Below are positions 1 through 5,964 of a DNA stretch of 6,913 bases, one piece after another. The stretch is from the NCBI GenBank assembly GCA_003978135.1, contig QOAL01000101.1, forward strand, positions 1 to 6,913. The letters run 5' to 3'. A program made the translations under genes and the position numbers. The stretch is from Thermodesulfatator sp. GTDB lineage: Bacteria; Desulfobacterota; Dissulfuribacteria; Dissulfuribacterales; QOAL01. How positions within the stretch are numbered: the first letter of the stretch is position 1; the number at the start of each line of letters is the position of its first letter. The notes beneath the pieces were generated by a model. That model did not search any database and was not told the origin of the DNA. It saw only the letters and a list, made by a program, of their open reading frames with translations.

Positions 1-1
1 C

Positions 2-637
2 TGCCTTTCAAGGCTGATATACGGCTCCCGCATCTCACTGCTGGTGGGCTTCGTTGCAGTTGGCATAGCAACCGCAGTAGGTACGGTGCTGGGTGCACTG
101 GCGGGCTTCTATGGCAGATGGGTGGATACCCTGGTTATGCGCTTTGTGGATATTATGCTCTGCTTTCCATCCATTTTCCTGATCATGGCTGTCATTGCCT
201 TCCTGGAGCCTTCCATCTGGAACATCATGGCTGTCATAGGGCTCACGGGGTGGATGGGTGTGGCTCGCCTTGTGCGGGCCGAGTTCCTGAGCCTCAGGAA
301 GAGAGATTTCGTTCTTGCTGCCCGGATTTCAGGAGCGTCGAACATGAGAATAGTATTCAATGAGATACTTCCAAATGCAATAGCACCCATCATCGTCTCC
401 GCCACCCTGGGAGTAGGGGGGGCAATTCTCACGGAAAGTGCCCTGAGCTTCCTGGGCATAGGTGTTCAGCCTCCTACCCCAAGCTGGGGAAACATGTTGA
501 CCGAGGGCAAAGACAACCTTGAAATCGCCTGGTGGCTTTCTGTTTATCCAGGCCTTGCCATTCTAATCACAGTCCTGGGATACAATCTGCTGGGGGAAGG
601 CCTCAGAGACGCACTGGATCCCAGGAAGAAGACCTGA
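2..637 (+). CDS. Dipeptide/oligopeptide ABC transporter permease (DppC/OppC family), 5'-truncated by window edge
   Basis: This is an inner-membrane permease subunit of a peptide (or nickel/opine-type) ABC importer, working with a second permease, ATPases and a binding protein that lie outside the window. The reading frame is open from base 2. The visible 211 residues begin with LSRLIYGSRISLLVGF, typical of the region around the first core transmembrane helix of DppC proteins, so a GTG at 44 is an internal codon and not the start. Family members are usually about 280-300 residues, so roughly 70-90 N-terminal residues are missing. The cytoplasmic EAA loop that docks on the ATPase lies at about 281-376 (RDFVLAARISGASNMR followed by ILPN). 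The C-terminal signature SFLGIGVQPPTPSWGNML follows, then a last hydrophobic helix and the usual GLRDALDPR ending. The substrate cannot be told from the permease alone. The gene ends two bases before recD2. Confidence 0.93.
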   Translation, partial: CLSRLIYGSRISLLVGFVAVGIATAVGTVLGALAGFYGRWVDTLVMRFVDIMLCFPSIFLIMAVIAFLEPSIWNIMAVIGLTGWMGVARLVRAEFLSLRKRDFVLAARISGASNMRIVFNEILPNAIAPIIVSATLGVGGAILTESALSFLGIGVQPPTPSWGNMLTEGKDNLEIAWWLSVYPGLAILITVLGYNLLGEGLRDALDPRKKT

Positions 638-639
638 AA

Positions 640-2982
640 ATGGCTCAAAGGAAACAAAAGAAAACCCTGGAAAACCAGCAACCTGAGATAAAACTCAGGG
701 CCACGGTGGAAAGGATAACCTATTCCAATCCTGAATCGGGCTTTGCAATCCTCAGGGTAAGGCCCAAGCGGGGGGCAGGTTTCACTGTCAAGGGACACAT
801 TTGCGAACTGGCGTCCAATGCCGGCCTTGTCGGGGCAGAATTCGAATTCAAGGGCTCATGGCAGATGACCAAATATGGCCGACAGTTTGATTTCAAGAAA
901 TACAGGCTCCTGGGCAGCGAACTCCATTTCTTCCTGAGCAAGGTAGTTAAAGGCCTTGGAGAGAAGACGGCCCAAAAGCTGCTTGACCAGTTCGGAGAGG
1001 CTGAACTGGTCCGGATCCTGGATAATGAGCCTGAGAAACTCCTCTCAGTCAAAGGAATCAAGGAAAAAAGGCTGGCAGTCATCAAAAAATCCTGGCGCAA
1101 GCACCGCTCTCTGAAGGCCCTGGGCGCATACCTTGGCAGCCAGGGCCAGATCACCCCCAATCTCCTTATCCGTATCTACAACCACTTTGGCGAAACCGCC
1201 CTGGAAACCATAAGGGAAAATCCCTACAAGCTCACCGAGGTCAGGGGTATAGGATTCAAGACAGCAGACAGGATAGCCCTCTCACTTGGCATTCCATCGG
1301 ATTCTCCCTGGAGGATAAAGGCTGCTGTAAACCACGTGCTCATGGATGCGGCAGAATCACAGGGCCACTGCTATCTTGGCAGGGAAGACCTTATGACTGC
1401 CATAAAAGAAATCCTGTCCACTGACGAGGTTCAGGTTACTGATTCAAGGATCAATGGCGTGTTAAAAAAGATGCTTCTGGAAGGGATTATCATCCAGGGA
1501 CAGGAACAGGAGACAGGCCTCAGTTCTTACAAATACATGGAAGACAGGCTCAGGGATTTTTTTCTGGAACGGGCCAAGAAATCCCGCAGGAAGACCATTA
1601 CCAGGGAAGAAGTCGAAAAATTCATATCAGAATATGAAAACAGGAAGGGAGTTGAATTTGCCCCTGAACAGCGGGAAATAATCCGCAAGATCGCCACGGA
1701 ACCCCGGATGGTCTTTGGCCTTGCGGGTTATGCAGGCACAGGTAAAACCACTGTATGCAGGGTCATACTTGATCTCCTGAGCAATTACTATGCAGCCAGG
1801 GATGACATCATCTGCTGCGCCTTTACGGGAATGGCCGCCTCGCGCCTACGGAAAGCCACCGGGTACGATGCAGTGACCATCCATGCCCTGCTAAAATACA
1901 AGGGAGAAAACCAGTTTGAGCACGGACCTGACAACCCCCTGCCCCACAAGGTCGTGGTGGTTGACGAGGCATCCATGGTCAACCTGTCCCTTTTTTATCG
2001 CCTGGCCAGGGCAATCAAGCCCTCGGCCCTCCTCATCCTTGTGGGAGATCCGGCCCAGCTTCCGCCAATAGGGGCAGGAAACGTTTTTTCAGACGCATTG
2101 TCCACAGGGCTCGTCCCGTCGGTTCATCTTACCAGGATCTTCAGGCAGGGCGAGGAGAGTGTGCTGGCCCTCTTTGCCAATGAAATCCGGCAGGGCAAGG
2201 TACCCCAGGGTGTTGAGCTGAAACACTGGAACGATTTTTCCTTTGAAAAACTGGAAGTTCACAACATCTTTGCACTGAAACGAAAACAAATCAGTGAAAG
2301 GGAACTCAAGAAATGCAGGGAAGAAAATAACCAGGCAATCGTTGACAGGATACTGGAACTTGCAACCTATTACTCCAAGAGGCTCACCCACCCTTCATGG
2401 GATTTCCAGGTACTCACTCCCATGCGCATTGGCCAGCTCGGCACTGAAATACTCAACAGCCGGCTGCAGGACATCCTGAATCCATCTGCAAATTCACCAG
2501 GCATAAACAGGGCTGGCATCCGTCTCAAGGAGGGCGACAAGGTAGTACATCTCCAGAACAAGGACATGGAAGTAATGCCGTGGGATACGTTTATCAAGGA
2601 GGGCAAGCGCTTCTCCAGGCAGGATTTCCGCCGCATTTTCAATGGCAACGTGGGGCTGGTGTCCAGGATAGACATGGAGGCAGAACAGTTTTTCGTTGTC
2701 TACCCGGAACGTATTGTCGTGGCATATGAGTTTGATCACCTGGGAGACATATTGGAACTTGCCTATGCCCTGACTGTTCACAAGGCCCAGGGCAGCCAGT
2801 ACAGGATTGTGGTAATTCCCCTTTCCAATTCCCATTTCATAATGCTCAATAACAAATGGTTCTACACTGCCATAACCAGGGCAGAAGACAAGGTCTATCT
2901 CATAGGACAGCAATTTGCCCTGAAACGGGCATGTACCAATGTGCAGGGAGTGAAGCGCCTTACATGGCTCAGCAAGGCCTGA
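640..2982 (+). CDS. recD2: RecD2-type ATP-dependent 5'-3' DNA helicase (SF1B)
   Basis: This is a 780-residue cytoplasmic superfamily 1B helicase, predicted to unwind DNA 5' to 3' in repair or replication-fork maintenance; RecD2 proteins act without RecBC partners. Domains in order: N-terminal OB-like domain (about 18-90, ATVERITYSNPESGFAILRV), tandem helix-hairpin-helix region (GLGEKTAQKLL near 105-115; VRGIGFKTADRIA 201-213), then two RecA-like motor domains. Walker A is GYAGTGKTT at 363-371 (Lys369), Walker B is VVVVDEAS with Asp442-Glu443, motif III is GDPAQLPPIG at 469-478, and LTRIFRQ at 497-503 is motif IV. ALTVHKAQGSQ (710-720) and YTAITRAEDKVYLIG (742-756) are motifs V and VI in the UvrD_C2 region. 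All key residues are intact. The frame is open upstream to an ATG at 532, but that lies inside the permease gene. ATG 640 is preferred because it has a purine-rich AGGAAG at 623-628 and gives a normal family N-terminus. Confidence 0.96.
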   Translation: MAQRKQKKTLENQQPEIKLRATVERITYSNPESGFAILRVRPKRGAGFTVKGHICELASNAGLVGAEFEFKGSWQMTKYGRQFDFKKYRLLGSELHFFLSKVVKGLGEKTAQKLLDQFGEAELVRILDNEPEKLLSVKGIKEKRLAVIKKSWRKHRSLKALGAYLGSQGQITPNLLIRIYNHFGETALETIRENPYKLTEVRGIGFKTADRIALSLGIPSDSPWRIKAAVNHVLMDAAESQGHCYLGREDLMTAIKEILSTDEVQVTDSRINGVLKKMLLEGIIIQGQEQETGLSSYKYMEDRLRDFFLERAKKSRRKTITREEVEKFISEYENRKGVEFAPEQREIIRKIATEPRMVFGLAGYAGTGKTTVCRVILDLLSNYYAARDDIICCAFTGMAASRLRKATGYDAVTIHALLKYKGENQFEHGPDNPLPHKVVVVDEASMVNLSLFYRLARAIKPSALLILVGDPAQLPPIGAGNVFSDALSTGLVPSVHLTRIFRQGEESVLALFANEIRQGKVPQGVELKHWNDFSFEKLEVHNIFALKRKQISERELKKCREENNQAIVDRILELATYYSKRLTHPSWDFQVLTPMRIGQLGTEILNSRLQDILNPSANSPGINRAGIRLKEGDKVVHLQNKDMEVMPWDTFIKEGKRFSRQDFRRIFNGNVGLVSRIDMEAEQFFVVYPERIVVAYEFDHLGDILELAYALTVHKAQGSQYRIVVIPLSNSHFIMLNNKWFYTAITRAEDKVYLIGQQFALKRACTNVQGVKRLTWLSKA

Positions 2983-3040
2983 TCCTGCAGGAGAGCACGC
3001 CCTGTTTGCCTATTGTACCCCGGTCATACCCCGGATTCTT

Positions 3041-3062
3041 GGGAGAAACGCCTCCTCCCTTT
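3041..3062 (+). terminator. Weak candidate terminator after recD2
   Basis: GGGAG (3041-3045) can pair with CTCCC (3055-3059) around a nine-base loop, followed by only three T residues (3060-3062). It is the only hairpin-plus-T arrangement seen in the 60-80 bases after the recD2 stop. The stem is short, so termination here could instead be Rho-dependent or absent. Confidence 0.2.
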
Positions 3063-3173
3063 CGGAAGCATCAATATCGTTAGTGTGGTGAACAACGAGA
3101 CAAACACTGAATCCCCCCCTCAGATTTATACGTCAATATAGCCAGAGTTAAAAAAATTGGTCGTTCAAAAACT

Positions 3174-3185
3174 CACAATTTTGTG
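3174..3185. promoter_or_regulatory. Short palindrome CACAATTTTGTG upstream of aroF
   Basis: Five-base arms CACAA and TTGTG flank a TT centre. It lies about 140 bases upstream of the aroF start and about 53 bases before the candidate -35 element, a plausible place for an activator site. No regulator is identified, and a 12-base A/T-rich palindrome can arise by chance. Confidence 0.22.
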
Positions 3186-3229
3186 CTAACCTGTCTAGAG
3201 AATATGTAAGAGCTTTAAAAAACAGCAAA

Positions 3230-3246
3230 TCAGGCAGTTGACCTGA
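3230..3246. promoter_or_regulatory. Inverted repeat TCAGG-N7-CCTGA overlapping the aroF candidate -35
   Basis: TCAGG (3230-3234) and CCTGA (3242-3246) form perfect five-base arms around CAGTTGA. The candidate -35 hexamer TTGACC (3238-3243) sits inside it. A protein bound here would compete with RNA polymerase, which is how a repressor of aromatic amino acid synthesis would be expected to act. The regulator is not identified. Confidence 0.3.
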
Positions 3247-3266
3247 CAGCGGCGTGGTGTTAAATA
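3238..3266 (+). promoter_or_regulatory. Candidate sigma-70 promoter for aroF
   Basis: TTGACC (3238-3243, five of six matches to the -35 consensus) is followed after 17 bases by TAAATA (3261-3266, a poor -10). A TG at 3258-3259 gives it an extended -10 character, and TTAAAT one base earlier is an alternative -10. It would give a leader of about 50-55 bases before the aroF ATG. It is the best match in the gap, but the -10 is weak. Confidence 0.45.
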
Positions 3267-3287
3267 GGAAAGGTTAAGAGTTTTTAG

Positions 3288-3297
3288 TTATCGATAA
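3288..3297. promoter_or_regulatory. Perfect palindrome TTATCGATAA in the aroF leader
   Basis: A perfect ten-base palindrome centred on ATCGAT lies 28 bases before the aroF start codon, downstream of the candidate promoter. A similar but imperfect ATCGAT-centred dyad occurs in the porin leader at 4553-4569. It may be a regulator site in the transcribed leader or chance. Confidence 0.3.
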
Positions 3298-3325
3298 ATA
3301 CCGCCTTTTCCGTGAAGAGAGAACA

Positions 3326-4456
3326 ATGATACTTATTCTCAAGAAAGATGTAGACAAGGAAGGTCAGGAACTCAAGCGGATTTACGAATTCCTGGAAAAC
3401 TTTCCCGGCCTGAATATAAGGATGGTGGAACTTACAGGTGAAACCCGTACTGTACGGGAAATTCACCTTATAGGCCCGACTCATAACGTGCCCGAAGAGG
3501 TTCTGGGCGCCATGCGGGGCGTAGAAAAGGTCGTAAGGGTCTCCACGAAATATCGTCAGATAGGACGTCATGATGTCAATTTTGTCCCTGTTGGCTTTAC
3601 CTATAACGGGGTAAAATTTGATCAGGACGGGCTTAACATATTTGCAGGTCCTTGTGCAGTTGACACCCCTGAATATGTTGAAAAGGTCTTTGAAATGCTG
3701 CAGAAACTCGGCATCAGCACTGCACGCATGGGGGCATACAAGCCCAGGACCAGTCCGTATGATTTCCAGGGCCATGGTGCCGCCTGCCTTCCGTGGGTGT
3801 TTGAACTGGCAGGCAAATACGGGATCAAGGTAATAGCCATGGAGGTCCTGAAGGAAATCCACATTGAGGAAATTATAAATGCCCTGGAAAAGGCAGGCCA
3901 TCCCACAGGGGTCATGCTCCAGATCGGCACGAGAAATGCGCAGAATTTTGAACTGTTAAAAGCAGTGGGTTCCCAGACTGAGCTTCCTGTGCTTTATAAA
4001 AGAGGCATGGGGCTCACCATAGAAGAATCCCTCAATGCCTGTGAATATATTGCCAGTGAAGGCAATCGAAATATTGTCTTTTGTCTCAGGGGTATCAAGA
4101 CATCCATGAGCTCGCCCCATAGGAACTTGGCTGACTTCATACATGTGCCAGTAATCCACAGGTCCACCAGGCTTCCCGTCTGCGTTGATCCAAGCCATTC
4201 CATTGGCTCCAAGGACAGGGCACCCAATGGTCTTATGGACATCTTCAATGCGGCAGCCCAGGGAGTCATAGCAGGTGCAAACATGATACTTGTGGAATGC
4301 CACCCCGAGCCGGAAAAGGCCCTGTGTGACGGCCACCAGTCTCTTACACCCAGGGAACTGGAGCTTTTCATAAATGACATGGCCATAGTCAGGGAGGCAT
4401 TTGAGAAGAGGGTTAACACATATTCCCAGGAAATGGTTAGGGAAATGAGTCAATAA
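3326..4456 (+). CDS. aroF: 3-deoxy-7-phosphoheptulonate (DAHP) synthase, type I-beta, divergent
   Basis: This enzyme condenses phosphoenolpyruvate with erythrose 4-phosphate to DAHP, the first committed step of the shikimate pathway, in the cytoplasm. The 376 residues comprise an N-terminal ferredoxin-like (ACT-like) domain of about 1-75 residues, which mediates aromatic amino acid feedback in characterised relatives, and a TIM-barrel catalytic domain. The four metal ligands are present: Cys110 (AGPCA), His291 (DPSHS), Glu324 (VECHP) and Asp335 (ALCDG). Substrate-binding landmarks are Arg134/Lys139 with PRTSPY, Arg203 in QIGTRN, and Lys225 in YKRGM. PRTSPY marks it as DAHP synthase, not KDO8P synthase. 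It differs from typical members: CLRGIKT replaces CERGIRT, Met135 replaces a glycine, and there is a short insertion before QIGTRN (EKAGHPTG). ATG 3326 follows a weak GAAGAGAG site (3314-3321) and gives the usual MILILKK-type start. It stands alone, with sizeable gaps on both sides. No chorismate mutase domain is fused. Confidence 0.93.
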   Translation: MILILKKDVDKEGQELKRIYEFLENFPGLNIRMVELTGETRTVREIHLIGPTHNVPEEVLGAMRGVEKVVRVSTKYRQIGRHDVNFVPVGFTYNGVKFDQDGLNIFAGPCAVDTPEYVEKVFEMLQKLGISTARMGAYKPRTSPYDFQGHGAACLPWVFELAGKYGIKVIAMEVLKEIHIEEIINALEKAGHPTGVMLQIGTRNAQNFELLKAVGSQTELPVLYKRGMGLTIEESLNACEYIASEGNRNIVFCLRGIKTSMSSPHRNLADFIHVPVIHRSTRLPVCVDPSHSIGSKDRAPNGLMDIFNAAAQGVIAGANMILVECHPEPEKALCDGHQSLTPRELELFINDMAIVREAFEKRVNTYSQEMVREMSQ

Positions 4457-4474
4457 GGATATTTTCACAGGAGG

Positions 4475-4487
4475 GTTTTGGGAAAAC
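4475..4487. promoter_or_regulatory. Dyad GTTTT-GGG-AAAAC upstream of the porin extended -10
   Basis: Perfect five-base arms flank GGG and end two bases before the extended -10 element. In this place it would occupy the promoter spacer and could serve as an operator, or as part of a bent A/T-rich contact site. No regulator is identified. Confidence 0.3.
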
Positions 4488-4489
4488 AA

Positions 4490-4498
4490 TGTTATAAT
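4490..4498 (+). promoter_or_regulatory. Extended -10 promoter element for the porin operon
   Basis: TGTTATAAT has a perfect TATAAT (4493-4498) preceded by TG at the extended -10 position. No good -35 is found 16-18 bases upstream (that stretch reads GGAGGG), which is tolerated by extended -10 promoters or points to activator dependence. The predicted leader before the porin ATG is about 80 bases. It could also serve pth and hppA downstream. Confidence 0.5.
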
Positions 4499-4552
4499 AA
4501 AATTGGCAGGGAGGTGATAAAACAGGAAAAAATTATCATTACGAGGAGTTTG

Positions 4553-4569
4553 GATTAAATCGATTAATC
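4553..4569. promoter_or_regulatory. Inverted repeat GATTAA-N5-TTAATC just upstream of the porin ribosome binding site
   Basis: Perfect six-base arms (4553-4558 and 4564-4569) flank ATCGA, and the centre contains ATCGAT. It ends five bases before the Shine-Dalgarno sequence. It could be a regulator site or a weak A/U hairpin affecting ribosome access. Confidence 0.35.
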
Positions 4570-4574
4570 TATTT

Positions 4575-4582
4575 AAGGAGGG
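4575..4582 (+). promoter_or_regulatory. Strong Shine-Dalgarno site of the porin gene
   Basis: AAGGAGGG lies five bases before ATG 4588 and fixes the start codon. It suggests high translation, as expected for an abundant outer-membrane protein. Confidence 0.85.
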
Positions 4583-4587
4583 AAAAA

Positions 4588-5964
4588 ATGAAGAAGATTT
4601 TGATTGCATTTGTCGCAGCAATGACTTCATTGTTTGCGGCAGGTAGTGTCATGGCAGGGCCTGGCACCGTTCACATCCAGACGCTGGGAGACATCTCTGT
4701 TAGAATGGGAGCCCAGGTACGTCTGGTACCTACCCAGGAAATCAGCAGGGACTTTGGTGTTTCCAGCCAGCTCAACAGGGAAGAGGAGCAAAAGGCAGTA
4801 GGCATCATGAGGAAGCTGGGTGTTCTGGGAAGCAGCCTTAAGGACCACCTCAACGAGGCAGGCGGTGCTTTGAAGGACGGCTATATCCGCGGCGAAAACA
4901 GGCTGTTCTTTAACTTTGCGCATGAGCAGGACTGGGATGTGTATTTTGCACTGGAAACCGATACTACGCTGGACAGAGCATCCGTAGACCGCACAGACTT
5001 TGCCTACGGTCTCCAGACTCAGCAGTTCGGTATTGAAAGACTGAACGCTTCCTTCAACCTGCCCTGGATCAATTCAAGATTCAATGGCGGTTGGGATGTA
5101 AAGGCAGCTGACGTGAAATTCGGCGGCCTTGTTTATGGCGATGATGATCCCGGCCTTGGCATCACTGGTTGCGCCCAGGGTTTCAAGTGGGAAGCCTGGT
5201 ACATCAAGAAGGACGAAAGCGAAGCAGGTTATGCTGGTATTGATGAAGTAAAAAGCAAGGTCAATGCTATTGGCCCGCCTACACAGCAGTCCCACACAGA
5301 CCGTACGTTCTACATGGGCAAACTCGGCTACAACTTCATGCAGAATACTTACGTAGAGGGTGTGTTCTTCTATGATCAGAATTATCAACAGGGCAACCAT
5401 GTGGATATCGACCGCTTTTTTGGAGTACTTAACTACAAAGGCGATTACGGCATCTTCCATCCCATGGCAGAATTTGCGTACGTAGGCGGTACCTTTGATA
5501 ATGATCGTGAGATCGACTATGACATCAGCTCCTATGCCTTCTTTGCAGATCTCCTGGCAGACCTGCACGAGATGGTTGGAATAAAGAAGTTTGATGTACA
5601 TATTGGAGGTTACTGGCTCAGGGGCGATGATGATCCTGATGACGACGATCTGGAAGGTTTTACTCCTGGCGTTGGTATTACCAGGTTTACCCCAAGGTTC
5701 GGGAGCGAGCAGTCCATCTCTCATGACGGCAACCCCATATTCGGCCAGATACTTTACTCCATGTTTCCCGCCTACTACGGAACAGTACGCGGCGGCGGCA
5801 TCAACGGCGGCGCAGCCCTGGATAACCCAGGCTTCAGCATGATCGGCGGCGGCATCAATGCAGGCTATGGAAACTGGACATACATTACCCATGTAATGGC
5901 CATGTGGTTCAACGAGGAAGAGGCTGTTGAGGAAGAGATTTCGGAGGAAACCGCTGAAGAGTGA
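4588..5964 (+). CDS. Exported outer-membrane beta-barrel (porin-like) protein, function unassigned
   Basis: This 458-residue protein is predicted to be exported and inserted in the outer membrane. A classic signal peptide (MKK, a hydrophobic core, then SVMA cut before Gly24) is followed by many short alternating segments rich in aromatics and separated by Asp/Gly/Asn turns, as in porins (for example RLFFNFAHEQDWDVYFALETD split over two strands, YMGKLGYNFMQ, WTYITHVMAMWF). I do not recognise a named family or substrate. Acidic loops GDDDPGLGIT (184-193) and GDDDPDDDDLEG (346-357) might bind cations, and GGGIN recurs at 402-406 and 420-424. The barrel seems to end at Trp440-Phe441, the type of aromatic end that the BAM machinery reads, but a 17-residue tail with ten Glu residues follows. 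Residues about 60-95 look helical rather than strand-forming. A single Cys (195) is seen. The stop overlaps the pth start. Confidence 0.82.
   Translation: MKKILIAFVAAMTSLFAAGSVMAGPGTVHIQTLGDISVRMGAQVRLVPTQEISRDFGVSSQLNREEEQKAVGIMRKLGVLGSSLKDHLNEAGGALKDGYIRGENRLFFNFAHEQDWDVYFALETDTTLDRASVDRTDFAYGLQTQQFGIERLNASFNLPWINSRFNGGWDVKAADVKFGGLVYGDDDPGLGITGCAQGFKWEAWYIKKDESEAGYAGIDEVKSKVNAIGPPTQQSHTDRTFYMGKLGYNFMQNTYVEGVFFYDQNYQQGNHVDIDRFFGVLNYKGDYGIFHPMAEFAYVGGTFDNDREIDYDISSYAFFADLLADLHEMVGIKKFDVHIGGYWLRGDDDPDDDDLEGFTPGVGITRFTPRFGSEQSISHDGNPIFGQILYSMFPAYYGTVRGGGINGGAALDNPGFSMIGGGINAGYGNWTYITHVMAMWFNEEEAVEEEISEETAEE
5790..5858 (+). repeat. 15-base direct repeat inside the porin gene
   Basis: CGGCGGCGGCATCAA occurs at 5790-5804 and again at 5844-5858, 54 bases (18 codons) apart in the same frame. 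Both copies encode GGGIN. The spacing fits two adjacent beta-hairpin turns or a small internal duplication. Confidence 0.75.
5943..5947 (+). promoter_or_regulatory. Ribosome binding site of pth, inside the porin acidic tail
   Basis: GGAGG, made of Glu codons of the porin tail, sits 13 bases before the GTG start of pth. The spacing is long, so initiation may depend mainly on ribosomes ending translation of the porin at the overlapping stop. Confidence 0.5.

Larger units (their letters stand above)
2983..3325. other. Intergenic region between recD2 and aroF
   Basis: This 343-base stretch has no convincing coding region on either strand. Just after recD2 there is an 11-base-period tandem TACCCCGG (3016-3023 and 3027-3034), followed by a weak GGGAG/CTCCC hairpin. 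From about 3110 onward the sequence turns A/T-rich and contains the short palindromes and the promoter-like element listed separately. The frame carrying 2856-3083 is a shadow of recD2 and has no ribosome binding site. Confidence 0.7.

Noticed and set aside
532..639. Upstream in-frame extension of recD2 to ATG 532
   Set aside because: It would overlap the permease gene by over 100 bases. The added residues do not resemble a RecD2 N-terminus, and ATG 640 has a suitable purine-rich site.
2856..3083. 75-codon plus-strand frame running from inside recD2 into the gap
   Set aside because: Most of it lies inside recD2 in another frame. It has no ribosome binding site and no recognisable protein character.
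3086..3142. Possible 18-codon leader peptide starting GTG at 3086 upstream of aroF
   Set aside because: There is no Shine-Dalgarno sequence, it lies before the candidate promoter, and it contains only one aromatic codon (Tyr), so attenuation control is not supported.
3284..3901. 205-codon minus-strand frame opposite aroF
   Set aside because: It is a shadow of the DAHP synthase gene, with no recognisable motif or ribosome site.
4503..4520. Possible sigma-54 promoter starting TTGGCAG
   Set aside because: The GC element expected about five bases downstream (TTGC-type) is missing.
4514..4558. 14-codon frame starting at GTG 4514 in the porin leader
   Set aside because: The GTG is part of the Shine-Dalgarno-like sequence itself, and nothing suitable lies before it. 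The peptide is too short to judge.
5074..5892. Long minus-strand open frame (272 codons) opposite the porin gene
   Set aside because: It is antisense to a gene with a clear signal peptide, ribosome site and barrel pattern. It shows no domain or initiation signal of its own and is a codon-bias shadow.
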